Shown piece by piece: positions 44,191 to 55,499 of a DNA stretch of 64,000 bases. The notes under the pieces were generated by a model. It saw only the letters and a program-made list of their open reading frames with translations, was not told the DNA's origin and searched no databases. Every line of letters begins with the position of its first letter. Within the stretch, counting starts at the first letter, position 1. The position numbers were made by a program, and so were the translations under genes. Source of the DNA: Amborella trichopoda (Eukaryota; Streptophyta; Magnoliopsida; Amborellales; Amborellaceae); assembly GCF_000471905.2 (NCBI RefSeq), contig NW_006499364.1, positions 3,918,405-3,982,404 on the forward strand, in the 5' to 3' direction.

Positions 44191-46273
44191 CACTCCTTGT
44201 CCTTAGAGGGACAAGTGAGTGACAAAGAGGTAGACACTCTGGCGTTCCCGTCCTTTGAGGGGAAGGTGAACATCAAAGATTTCTTCCTGAGGTCACATGA
44301 TCGGAGGGCACACCAACTATCCAACCAAGTCATTACGCTCATCGAGCTCACCCACCTTGGGCATTTTTCCTCTTAAGGTTTTCAGCGTGAGATGTCGATG
44401 AGTTACACAAGCTTGAAACTCGAGTTGGATTTTTTAGCCATGTCACTTAACTTCAGGGTTTTGCAGTCCGAAAATTTTTAACCTTGACATCTTCTTTGAT
44501 CTCCTTAGGGTTTCCTATGGCTGTCTATAGAAAAGGCTTTCTATAAGAAGAGACTTGTCTATCCAAATTCGAAGTGAGAGATGAAGCAGCGACGCGGCAA
44601 TCGCGGGAAACGTGGTACTCATCATGTATGGGTGTCCAAGATCCTTTGTTTTAAAAGACGTTTTAAAAATTTTGAAAATAGGGGGAGATTTGAAATAAAA
44701 CCCGGAGCAAGGACAGTTTAAGATTGTAACAAAGAAATTAAAGTTTTTGCAAACACAAGAGATATAGTAAAAATTTTGAAGAGAGAAAGATATTTAAAAA
44801 AACAAGGTTGGCTAACAGTTTTAACTCTCTTCAAAAATTTGAAGAGAGAAAGATATTTCAAAAAACAAGTAGTTTAACATCATGCAGTGATGGATGGTGT
44901 AGTCGGCAGTTATACTCATACTACTGTGGAGCTTTTATNNNNNNNNNNNNNNNNNNNNNNNNNNNNNNNNNNNNNNNNNNNNNNNNNNNNNNNNNNNNNN
45001 NNNNNNNNNNNNNNNNNNNNNNNNNNNNNNNNNNNNNNNNNNNNNNNNNNNNNNNNNNNNNNNNNNNNNNNNNNNNNNNNNNNNNNATTTATTTTTATTT
45101 TTTTTTCATGCTGCCCCTGTTGGGGGTTGGTTTTCTTTGAATGTAGGTCATACAGTTTAACCACTTGTGACCCCTTTGTTGGACCCTATGTGAGCGTATC
45201 GGGTCCTTGCTTGAATCTTCAGGATGAGAAATCATTTAGTATTTCTTTATCTTCCAACCTCAGCTCTTCTGTAGCAGTTCAATGAGAGTTCTCTGGAGTT
45301 TCAAGCGAAAAATAGTCTTGAAAATAAAGGATACTGTCCTTGGGTGTTAAAAATCTCTTTGGATTTCTGATTTCATTTCTCCACCACTCACCTTTCGAAG
45401 TCGCAGATGATTTAGGTCCTTAACAATGTTCTGTCAGGCTAATGCCTATTGATTTTCTTTGAACACCACTTTGACTCAAGGTGAGGAAGAGAAGATGTTT
45501 AGAGAGAAGAGACTTTGGAGAGTAGAAGGAAGGAGAAAACGTCTTCTTTTTCATCACCCCAGGGTCCCTTTCGGGTATTCAGCCCGGTAGCCTTTTTTTC
45601 AACGCTTGTGGTTCCTTTTGGATTTTCAGCCTAGTGGATTTTTTATTTATTTATTTTTTCTAGCTCTAGGGTCCCTTTTGGGTGTTCAGCCTGGTAGCCT
45701 TTTTTCCAACGCTTGGGGTTCCTTTCTGATTTTTAGCCCAACGGAATTTTTTTTTTTTTTGGCTTTTTTTTTAAGAGAACAATGATGAAGGAAGAAGAGG
45801 ATGAGGGAGAAGAGTCAAAGTTGCCCCACTTTTTTTTACCAAATCGCCTTCCCTCCACCAAGTGGTAGGGAGGTTGTAATATCGGTCTTCCTCTGGTTTC
45901 CCTTGACCCAGGTTTGCATCCAAAATCTCTTTGACAATAGTTGTTGAATTTTCGTTGAACTTTTTCTCTAAACTGCTCCACTTGAACCTTGATTTTGGAA
46001 CTGAATATCACTCTCAGTTTCCAAATCCCTTAGCCTTCTGTATGGACGGATAGGTTCATCAGGGTTTTCATATTAATAGAGTACTTCATGTTACACATTA
46101 GGCGTTAATGCCTTTTGAAGTGTGAGGCATGAATGATCATTTGGTTATTTGCAAGGGGTGAGTGATCACCCAACTCCTTTTCGGTAATATTTTTCATTGC
46201 AAATTTTGAATTGCTTTTTAGAGGTTACCTCCATGGTAGGCTCCTTCTCAGTGCTCGAGCTTAGGTGAGACTC
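44191..46273 (-). mobile_element. Body of element E, non-coding part
   Basis: No protein domain is recognisable. A ~107-bp tandem pair occurs at about 45561-45745 (gggtcccttttgggtgttca and following). The 148-N gap is at 44939-45086. A tract with aaaaaagtggggcaac on the minus strand near 45825 resembles another PPT. Confidence 0.4.
44939..45086. other. Assembly gap (148 N)
   Basis: This is a run of N with unknown content, inside transposon sequence. Confidence 0.99.
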
Positions 46274-47140
46274 TCACATAAGAGGAGTTGTTGAGTTGGT
46301 ATTAGATGGCCTTATGACATGTTGGGAGTCAACGAAGAAGGGTTCAGTCTCATTAGTTGCTCCTATTGTATCTTCTTCATGAGAGGAGTTTGCCCCTATT
46401 GAATATTTTGATGGGGTTGGCCCTGCAGGGTTTTCTGTTCTGTTGAGAACTTGTCTTTCACATGATGAATTCTCTTGACATGGTGGTGCTCTAGTTATCG
46501 GAGTTGTGCTCATGTCGTTAATGACTGTTAGAGAACCTGCCTCTTGAGTAGGTAACATGATCAGATTTTTAATATCCAATTCTTAATCCCAGATTGGTGG
46601 ATCATTTAAGAACTCTTGTGAAGGTGGCTTAGGTGGGACCCTCAAAATTTCCAATGGTTCGAGTTCTATCAACTCGAGTGAAGATGCTAAATCTTCGAGA
46701 ATAGTCAAATCTGGGCTCTTTTCTTTTCCATCATCTATAACTGAGTTCACCTCGAGAGGTGTCTTGTTTAAATCTTCTAAGCTTGGCTTCTCATCCCATA
46801 TAGGTGGGTTGGCCAAGAAGTCTAGTGAAGGTGGCCCAAGTGGGCCCCTTAGAATTTCCATGGGTGCAACTTCTTTTGATATTTGAGGTATTGGCTTCAT
46901 ATTTGGAAGCATAATGCGAGACTTTGGGGTGTTGACCACTTGTTTTGAAGATGATCCGTTATCGTTGATCAGGATCACATCAATTTCTGCAACGTCATCC
47001 TCATCATATTGATCCCACTTAGGCAGGTCGTCAAGGTTTTGAGGTGAAGGGCTTCCTTTTAACACTTGCTCATTTTCCCGCTCATGAGTTATTGCCCCAA
47101 AATTAAGGTTTTTCTTGTTATCATGGGCTTGAGAATCCAT
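46274..47140 (-). CDS. Unidentified ORF with internal repeats, one in-frame stop
   Basis: The ATG at 47140 opens 185 codons ending in TAA at 46583-46585. The same frame continues for about 100 more codons to 46274. Residues 94-116 and 162-185 are repeats of one pattern, EILR..PPS..FL..PPIWD, 68-69 residues apart. The protein is acidic and hydrophilic, with no signal peptide or membrane segment and no domain I recognise. It begins 40-50 bases downstream of the TATA-like box of the neighbouring LTR (about 47190) in the same sense. It could therefore be read from that promoter, although LTR similarity ends at about 47178. It could be a remnant of element E. Function unknown. Confidence 0.4.
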
Positions 47141-47177
47141 AGCTTCAAAACCTTGGTTGAGCTTATGCCCGAGTTTA

Positions 47178-48512
47178 AGTTTAGCATGTATTTATAGAAT
47201 TGGGCCAAAACATTGGTGGATGCCTAAAATCTATCTCAATTGATGATAATTACAATTATTTTGAATTAAAATAAATTCTAATATGGGTGTAAAAGGACTA
47301 CTTTGCCCTTGCCTAACAATTCATGGAATTAAAGAACAGTCCCTGTTGTTGCCCCATAACATACATGATCTTCCATAGATGATCCGGTGTTGCTCTGATG
47401 CCCATTTGGTTCAAATATGATTGCTTTCTTGTAGAGCTCGGCATAGCAAATGATTTCGTACCAACTTCGAGCCATGGATCGTGTTTTTAAGCCACGATCA
47501 TGTGACTTGAAATTTGGATGAATCTTGAAAACTTTCGATCGATAGTGTGCTTGTTTCTTAATGTTTCTTCAAAATTTCTTCACTGGATCACACTGAACAT
47601 GCCGTCACGATCATGTGGCAACAAACACAACTCGATTTCATGCTCGAACAAAGATTGCGCAACTTTGGAGTTTTGGCAGGAATCTGATATTTCAGCTCTG
47701 GAATTTATAGTCAATTTATTGGCTTTGTGTGCGAAATCCGACCATTCATAAAGTAAGGGGTTTGAACCGGAGATAGCTCTAGACCTTACGCACACGATGG
47801 AGCTAGTCTCGCGTCAATCTGATGAGCGAGCGTCGTGATTTGGTCGCTCAAGCGAGGCGTGTCACTGCTGATTTTCCTACAACTTTCTTCATAAATCAGC
47901 AAATTCTCTCTAGCTTTTCTCCCCCCTTGGGGATCGTTATGGGATGTACCACATATCAAAACACTCGTCTTGATGGGACAAACACGCACAAAAAATTTGA
48001 TTGCGATCCGACTCGAGACGAATGAGATATGGCTCCAAAAATTCACTGCTCGAGACTGTAAAAATAGTCACCTTGAATGGTGATTTGATGCAGGGAGGGC
48101 GCACGAGAATAGTGTGTGGCCTACCCCTTTTTGACCTTTTACCCATAACTGTGTCCTAGAGTGTCCGATTAAGCTAAAACTTGACCCATAAAGGTTTCCA
48201 ACAGTGTTGGATCCAATGAAAGTGGTCCCACTGCAATTTATTGCCCCAAAAATATAATTCTAGTTACGGGGTCCCTTTTAGGGTACTAGAGACGGATTTT
48301 TTCGAAATTGTTTCTTTGTCTACATTGCCTTAGACATGTCTGATTGCGATGAAACTTGACAAGTGGCCTTTTAAAGATGTTAAGAACATTCAGACTCGTT
48401 CTGGGGCAATTCTGATACTGTCGAGAATTGCATTGTATGTCATGGCTTTATTGACCAGCTTCTCTTCTTATTCTGCATCAGGGACCAAGATGCTGAAAAA
48501 TATCTTAAAACA
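47178..48512 (-). repeat. 3' LTR of element C, truncated at its end
   Basis: On the minus strand it starts tgttttaagatatttttcag at 48512 and has a TATA-like ctataaatac near 47190. Similarity to the 5' LTR stops at about 47178, just past the TATA region. The R and U5 parts are therefore missing or replaced by the unidentified ORF region. Confidence 0.65.
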
Positions 48513-48530
48513 GCTTGCCCCACTGAATGT
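48513..48530 (-). other. Polypurine tract of element C
   Basis: cagtggggcaagc on the minus strand lies immediately before the TGTTTT start of the LTR. Its position marks this LTR as the 3' one. Confidence 0.5.
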
Positions 48531-48890
48531 TGTGCTTCGAGAGAAGCGAGAAGGACAACATTTGGAAAATTTCCTTTCGCTTTATTACATTTTCTTCCTA
48601 GCCATAGGACCACGTGAACGCCGATGAGATTCACGAAATGCTGCAATTAGGATGCTCAGACATTTAGATGCAATGTACAGGTCCATCCGTGGACACTTTA
48701 AGGGAGAAGAGACTTTTTTTAGGGATCCTGTCGAAGTCCTCACCCTCAAGGGACTAATTTTGATTTCTGACAGTTGAGGATTTTGTAAGGACCTCGTTGG
48801 TTAGAATCTGGCTGGTCTGGTAATCGAATTCCATGCTAAAGGGAATTTTTCCCATTTTGGTCTGAGGTTGTTTTTGGATGGTCTGCTGAA

Positions 48891-49290
48891 GGACCTTTGG
48901 ATGGCGTCCGTCTACGTGGTGCACCAGGATTGTACTCGGTAGGTAGGGTACCTCAGTTTATCGAGGTGACCAGCTGCTACCAGTGTCGTTACATAGTAGG
49001 TCCAAGTTCTGACTGACTTTGGCCATTTTGAGGTGTCTTTAGAATTTTGTAGTGTGTTTATTTTGTTATAGGTGGTGAATGGTGTGCTAAAGGGCCTTTG
49101 GTTGGCATCCATCTGCATGGTGCACCATATTGTACTCCGTTGGGCAGGGTACCTCAGTTTATCAAGGTGACGGTTGTGGGTATAACCCCTGCCCCCTGTT
49201 AGTAGTGTCGTTACATTGCAAGTCCATGTTTTGGCTGACTTTCACCTTCTTGGGGCATCTTTAGCATTGTTTAGTGTGTTTGTGATCTCA
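48891..49290 (+). repeat. ~200-bp tandem duplication in element C 3' region
   Basis: A block starting ggacctttggatggcgtcc at 48891 recurs as gggcctttggttggcatcc at 49092. Both copies share ggtgcacca..ttgtactc, gtacctcagtttatc and gtgtcgttaca. Confidence 0.75.
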
Positions 49291-50289
49291 TGGGAATAGT
49301 GCTCTTCTTCATGAGACTTGTCTTGCCTTCTTGGCAAGTATTCTATCTTTCAAGTCCTTTTCATAAATGAGCTCAGGCTGTCACAATCTTGCTTGATGCT
49401 CGTATTTTTTTTATCCTGGTATTGTGACACCAGAGATTTTTCTCTTGAATGTGGGCTGAAACTGCCTATTGAGGCTAGTGCTGCATCAACCTGTTTATTG
49501 ATCCAAGCGTCCTTTATGGATTTTCACTTGTACTTGGGAAGCGGCACCGTAAACTTTTATTTGGGGCTCATGTACCCATGACTTCCCGGCCATGTCCACC
49601 GTTAATCTTCCATTTTTACTCATGGTGCCCTTTAGGGGTTTTCACCGTGCCTGGGTTTTTATTTACGGAACTCTTTTACGCTTAGTTTCGCGACCATGCC
49701 CGTCCATCATTTTTACTCATGGCATTCACTTGTTCAGGAATACACCATGCTCATTATTTTTCTCTCTTTTTTTTTCTTTCATTTTTTTTTGTGAAGGCGT
49801 GTTTCAGGTCATGCCTTCGGGACCTATGCAAAGTCTTTTATCATCATGCGGCCAGAACATACACAACAGTTTATGGTCATACAGCTGGACCATGGTGGAG
49901 ATGGATGGCAGTTTGTTAAGGCCATGGAGTGAGTATGATGGTGGCTTTGACTCACTTTGGGGAGATAGCACGAGGCTACCTATGAAAGATGGATGATGTA
50001 TGAATGGAAGGTGAAAAGTGATGACCCACTAATTAACAACAAGTATGGATGGAGGGATGGTTCGCTGTTTTTTTAGCACGGGTGAGACTCACCAGGGAAT
50101 GATGAATAGTAATGGATGAATGGATTCACTGGGGAGGTAATTAAGGTGGTACTCACACAGATGGGTCAGTTAGGGAAGACATGCATGAAAATGCACATAA
50201 AGGGCATGTGCGTATGTGTGAGGGCATCTTTAAGGTCATGCCTCTGGGACCTGTGCAAAGCAGTTTATCGTCACGTGATCAGGATGTGC
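49291..50289. other. Element C 3' region, no gene recognised
   Basis: There are short frames only (up to 134 codons at 49592-49996, T-rich and without domains). A T-rich tract lies at about 49755-49790. Confidence 0.45.
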
Positions 50290-50680
50290 ACTATGGTTTA
50301 AGGTCATATAGCTTGGATTGTGGTTATATAGTTTAGAGTCATGTGACTAAGACCATGCAGGTTAACGTCGTGCAACTAGACCTCCGCTACAGGTTAAGGT
50401 CATATAGTTTGGACCATGATGCTATGCCTTTTAATGTCATGTGGCCAAAATGTGCACATCTAGCTTGGACCGTGGTTATGCAGTCTAAATTCATACGACT
50501 AGGACCATGCAGTATAAGGTCGTGCAACTAGACCTCCGCTATAGTTTAAAGTCATATAGTTTGGACCATGGAGTTTAAGGTCGTGAACCTAGACCTCCGA
50601 TGCAGTTTAAGGTCATGTAGTTTGGACCATGGAGTTTAAGGTCGTGCACCTAGACCAAGGCTGTGCAATTTTAAGGTCAT
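50290..50680 (-). repeat. Array of gcatgaccttaaac units, element C copy
   Basis: On the plus strand the phrase is taaggtcatgcag or taaggtcgtgcacctagacc, repeated every 30-40 bases, about ten times. It is the reverse complement of the array at 42880-43260. Confidence 0.75.
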
Positions 50681-50759
50681 GCAGCACGGACCATTGTGCG
50701 AGTTGCCTAGTAGGTGAAGCTTCATGGAGGGTAGGTCTGTGGATAGTGATTTGACCCCC

Positions 50760-51130
50760 TGGGGGTAAAATGATAGCAGGGGTTTTAGATGGGAAGCGGA
50801 CTTCACTGGCGATTAGGGGACAAGTATGACTCCCTAAGGAACTCCATGGGGAATAGGCTCATGGAAGGTAACCAACTCATGAGGATAAGATAGCTTGGTA
50901 CGCGACTGACCCACAGGGGATTGAAGGGCTAATAACGACCTTAACTCCACTAGGGATCAATGGGTTGTAATATGGGTGTAGTTCCTACTGGGGATGAGGG
51001 ACAGTGGCTTGCTCCTGACTCCATTGGGGATGACCAGTCATGGCTTAGGTGGAACCGCCTGGATGCAACTCCACTGGTGATGACAGAGGTTGCGGCTTTG
51101 ATGCAACTCCTCTAGAGATAGTGGTAGAAT
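50760..51130. repeat. Irregular repeats of ctccactggggat
   Basis: The phrase (a)ctccactggggatga recurs about seven times with 40-60 base spacing and many changes. A similar phrase in reverse (atccccaatggg) occurs at about 43330-43420 next to element A. Confidence 0.5.
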
Positions 51131-52413
51131 ACTCACAGTGATGATCACGTTCAAACGTGTGCGGCACTAGTCATGGACAGCAGCAACATATGTGACTGTA
51201 GTCATTGGTGCATATAGACTAGCATGAAGCACTGATGCGCACGGATATAGTACACACACCTTTGGTTGCACATGGCAATAGTCACGCACGGTGATACAGC
51301 CTACGTTCAGTATTGGTTGCACGCGGCGTTAATGACAGGCGGCGATAAGCCTCTATTCAGGCCTCAGGTTTGAGCCCGACCCGGTCCAGCCCATCTGAAG
51401 GTTGATGCTGGATGTTGCGCAGTCCGCAGTAAGCCTCTGTTTTGGGTCTCGGGTCTAAGCTGACCCGGTCTGGCCTATCGCCGATTGGCCTTCAGGGACC
51501 TGTCTGGTATTCTTGCTTTCTGAGGCGTACCTTGAGGAACAGTTTTTTATGTAAGGGGGAAAGGCCCCATTTTTACTGTTCTACCGAAGGTAAAATAGTG
51601 AGAGTCTAATAGTGAGAGAGAAGAGACTTTCGGCGAGAACTTCCAATGAGTGTACAAGTATTCCGACAAGTTTAGCAGCTTTGGCAGGGTGTCTGCAGGA
51701 GTTTTTCGAGGAGCATCAAGGTTTCCGCTGAGGAATAGAAGGTTCAGGTGAAGAAGGGAGAATGCCGGTGGGTTGCAGAGTTTTTCGACATAGATTCTCA
51801 ATCGCTGGAGTGGTGGGGAAAGAGGCAAGCGAGGGCCGCTAGACATTTTCGTGAACTTTCAGTGGTTCCCAATGGTTTTCCATCACTAGGGAGTACTGGG
51901 AGAGTAGTAGCTGTGAGCGGAAGTGCTTTTTGGCAAACGAGAGTGTTTTTTGATGAGAAAGGAAAGGGTCCTTGAGGAAAGCGAATAGCCGCAGGAACGT
52001 GAACGGTCGCGAGGTGAACGACTGTTAGTCCGCGCAAGTGCGAAACGTGCGTCAGGCCAAGTCATGGTGGCAGTTGTCAAGCGGTGCTCCCGGGGCTCGA
52101 GGTGACACGTGTGGTGCACGCGAATAGCTTGAGCACAGTTGACACTGAAAGTGGGCGGCGTTAGCCCCTCACAGCATAACTCCTTGGGTTGGCACACAAT
52201 GCTGCATCTTGAGTTAGCAGTCGGCGATAGCCTCTTACTCGAGTGATGGTGTTGCGCCTTGGCCGATGCACGACGCTACTACTTCAGTGGTCAGATGCCT
52301 ATAGCCTCCACAAACGCAACCGGTGTTGGTCTTCAACAAGCACAACCGACGTCAGCACAGTGCCTTAGTGATTGATTGTTCATATACGGTGGTTGGATAA
52401 AGCCTTTTAACGA
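51131..52413. other. Element C 3' region, no gene recognised
   Basis: GC-richer sequence with short repeated phrases (gcacacggcgatagcct-like) at 51160-51460 and 52190-52380. The open frames at 51547-52197 overlap on both strands and show no domain. Confidence 0.4.
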
Positions 52414-53326
52414 ATGCCTTCTCGGCAGTTAGCCATGACCTCGAAAGGTCTTAGGATGCAGGTCCGTTCGAAAAAGGTCCCCATTGTTGTCAAGGATGAA
52501 GAACCTCTTATTACTGAGAAAGAAACGGAACCATCATCTCAACCTCTGGATCCTAGGGGCGGGGGTGCGCCACTTCTTTGTGAGGTGATTCTAGTCCGTG
52601 CGACCTGATAGTAATGGGCAACAGGGTGGTTTCTCTTACAACCTTGAGAGGGGGCCTCGCGCTTTCTTCTCTAAGGGAACCTATCATAGGTTTAGCTTTT
52701 ATAGTCACCTCCTTCTTGAGACAAGTTATTCATCCTCTTATTTGGCGCCTTTGTAGAATCTTTGTCGTATCATAGGCCATGATGCCTTTCCATGTACAGA
52801 TTACCATGCTCAATCATCGTAATGTCTCTAGAGACAATGGACTTGATCTTCTTAGGACCACTTATCAACTTTTCAATCGGGCTACTTTCTTCAAGCTGAT
52901 GATGTTCCCATTTTTGGCGAAAGGCTGATAGCCAACCTCATAGACTTCAATGTCCCCTGTGCGGACTCGTACAAAGGGAAAGTGACTGCAATAGCTCAAT
53001 GGGCTAGGGTAGTTCGGGATTTAGAAGAATTGACTTCTATTGTGGGATACTCTTCTATCAGGCCTTTACTCAAGCTCTTCCTCGGACCTCTGACTGTCAG
53101 ACATTCTACAACGGCACACTTGGGCAATCTTAAAACCAACTTGCTCATGCGACAGTTTGTTCATTTATATTTTGAGATCTTGCATTCAGATGTTCCTTCG
53201 ATATTTAAAAAAATAGCATGTTTTGAAAATGACGATGACATGGCGATTCTTGAAAGCAACCTCAATGATTTGGATGGCTTACTTATTACAACCCATGAGG
53301 TAGGAAAAGACCCATTTTCTCCGTAG
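52414..53326 (+). pseudogene. Antisense open region of element C, unidentified
   Basis: It is opposite in sense to gag. It starts MPSRQLAMTSKGLRMQV and has a Glu-rich part. After several frame changes it reaches an open frame with TAIAQWARVVRDLEELTSIV and RPLLKLFLGPLTV (52982-53326). It occupies the same relative place as the antisense region of element A, but I could not align the two proteins by eye. Function unknown. Confidence 0.35.
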
Positions 53327-53759
53327 CTGGTGCGCGGAGAGTGTCCCCCTTTGGTCAGAAGGTTTGCCCTGCTCCAAGCGGTGACTATGAAGGATGAAAT
53401 CAAATGGACACACCAGAACCACGATAGTCTTAGTCTTGAGGATTGAGTGAACATCTTCATTTATAATCCTTTGCACACAAATTTTTTGCAATAGTAATAG
53501 AATGTCCTTCTTTCTCTTTTTACTTTCATTGTATGCTGGCACTTGTAAAAATTTCGGATTCATGAATAAAATGCATCTTTTGTTTCATCTTGCTACATTT
53601 CGCTGCATGATTCCATTCTTCTTTTTGTTTATTATTCTTGTCCCTTCATGGAATGGGACGTGGAGGAATACCCTACACCTTGCTTTGTTTTCGGACAAGT
53701 CATTGTAGCTTCAATGACCTCGAATGGGGAAGCAGTCGCTTCTTCTCCCCTTAATGTTT

Positions 53760-54465
53760 GATTGAACATGGGCTCTTAGTTCATCGTTCTCATAATGTGA
53801 TGAGCTTGATTGCTGTAAATAGTCCAATCAGGAGGAGCTTTGGCTTATATTTTGGGTGCATTCACTCCAAGCCTAGCATAGCTCTTAGTCTCGGGCACGA
53901 ACTCCTTTAGGTGTTTTGAAGCGATACGCATCAGCCCCAATTGGTTTTGGAGACTGCGAACCTCGCTTCTTGACTCCGCTAGGAGATTCTGCTCTTGAGA
54001 GCAAGAAGGTTATCCTTTGCTTAACTGCTCTTTTCTAATAGAATCGGGGAAACGCCAAACCTTTGGGGGTGACCGATGCATTAATTCTGCTTCCAAGAGT
54101 GCGATGGGGACATGCAGACCTTTCTGATGGTCTGGCGTGTAGGTGACCCTCGGAGCTGGGAATTCTGTCCCCATGGCCTCCTCAAACTCAGGAGTGACTT
54201 CTAGCTCATCTTCTTGCACAAGTGGCTCAGTACTGGCAGCAGAGTGAGAAACCTCATCTTCAAGGGAGGATGGAGTTTCCTTAGGGATGATGGGTGATGG
54301 CATACTGGGATGAATGGGAGTTAGAGGGAGAGTTTTACCTTGTCTTTCTCCCTCTTTGAACATATTTATGAGTGTTCTCGCATTATCATCGACTTCTTCA
54401 TGAGGCAAGGGTTCTATCTTCCTTACAGACTCCGGATCACCATTATTTGACTTTTGGGGTGACAC
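53760..54465 (-). pseudogene. Linker domain after the protease, element C
   Basis: It contains DDNARTLINMFKEGERQGK, APRVTYTPD, a stop at about 54014, LRSL/VRSLQNQLGLMRIASKH and KAPPDWTIYS. It matches 36790-37500 of element A in order and spacing, and again no reverse transcriptase follows. Confidence 0.55.
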
Positions 54466-54499
54466 TGAATCTGTGAAGTAGTAATTGGCATCAACATAG

Positions 54500-55133
54500 T
54501 GAGTTTAGGCTACAGGAAATAGTCTTCTTTTAGCATAGACCGTATACTATCTCCCATCTCAACTATAATTGAAGAACTGACGTAATGTGGATTGAACCAC
54601 CTCCTGATCATGGAGCCATGGGCAGCCAAGAAGGATGTTGTTAGATGTGTTGGTGTCAATCACAAGAAATTGGGCGTAATCGTTTAATTCACCTATCTTA
54701 AGACGAAGGCGGACGGTGCCAGCCAGCTTCTCTCCTGACTGATTGAACCTTGAACTGTGATATGAGTTAGAGTGAGATCCTCAGACCTTAATCCAAAACG
54801 AGTGAGGATTCTCCTTAGGATAAGGTTGATTGCTGACCCTCCATCCAACATAATTCGGTTGATGGGGCATGCATGTAACTCACCAGTCACAAAGAGATGG
54901 TTGTTGTGAAATTTTTCTCCCAATTGTAAATCATCTTTTGAGAAGGTGATTGTCATGAATCCGCTCAAGATTGATGGGTCCACCTCAATGGGTTGCACTT
55001 CGGTTTCGCACACCTCTGGATGGGAGAGAGCCTGAACCAGAACCATATAGTAATTCCTTGAGAGCATGAGGGCATCATTGATACTGAGAAGGGTTGGATG
55101 CTTTTTTTCATGCCCTATCACATCATACTTCAC
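54500..55133 (-). pseudogene. Gypsy retropepsin-like protease, element C
   Basis: KYDVIGHEKKHPTLLSINDA and HLFVTGELHACPINRIMLDG lead to the D-G-G active site and INLILRRILTRFG. A frame change before the RLKIGEL-like segment and a missing stretch near 54700 show decay. It aligns with 36080-36790 of element A. Confidence 0.72.
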
Positions 55134-55499
55134 CTTTTCCTTTTCAGCCTTTTATGTTCCTGGTCCTACCAAAGGCTTTGGTGGTATAATGGGTTGAGGA
55201 GCAGGTTTAAGTGGAAGAGGTTTATTTTAGGCTGCTGGCTAGCTTGATTGCGTAGCCAGCTTGGTTTGGGTAGTCAGAGTGGATGTTCGAGGTTGAGGCT
55301 TTGGAGATGGCTGGGTATATGGGACCAGCGGCATCCCAGGGATTTGAAGGATGGGTGGATTATCAAGGGTTTTTGGGCGAGGAAGGAGCCTAGGGATCTG
55401 GAGGATGGGCAAATTTTTTGAGGTATTTGGGTTAAGGAGAAGTGGCAGACGAGGGAACTTCAGGATACCTAGCTTCTGAGGTGGAGGATGCAGCGTTTT

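Noticed and set aside
44808..45285. Frames of 82-132 codons across 44.8-45.3 kb
   Set aside because: They span the 148-N gap, and the sequence on either side shows no coding character.
51547..52197. Overlapping frames on both strands around 51.5-52.2 kb
   Set aside because: There is no domain, no similarity between elements, and frames are open on both strands in a GC-richer patch. I see no support for a gene.
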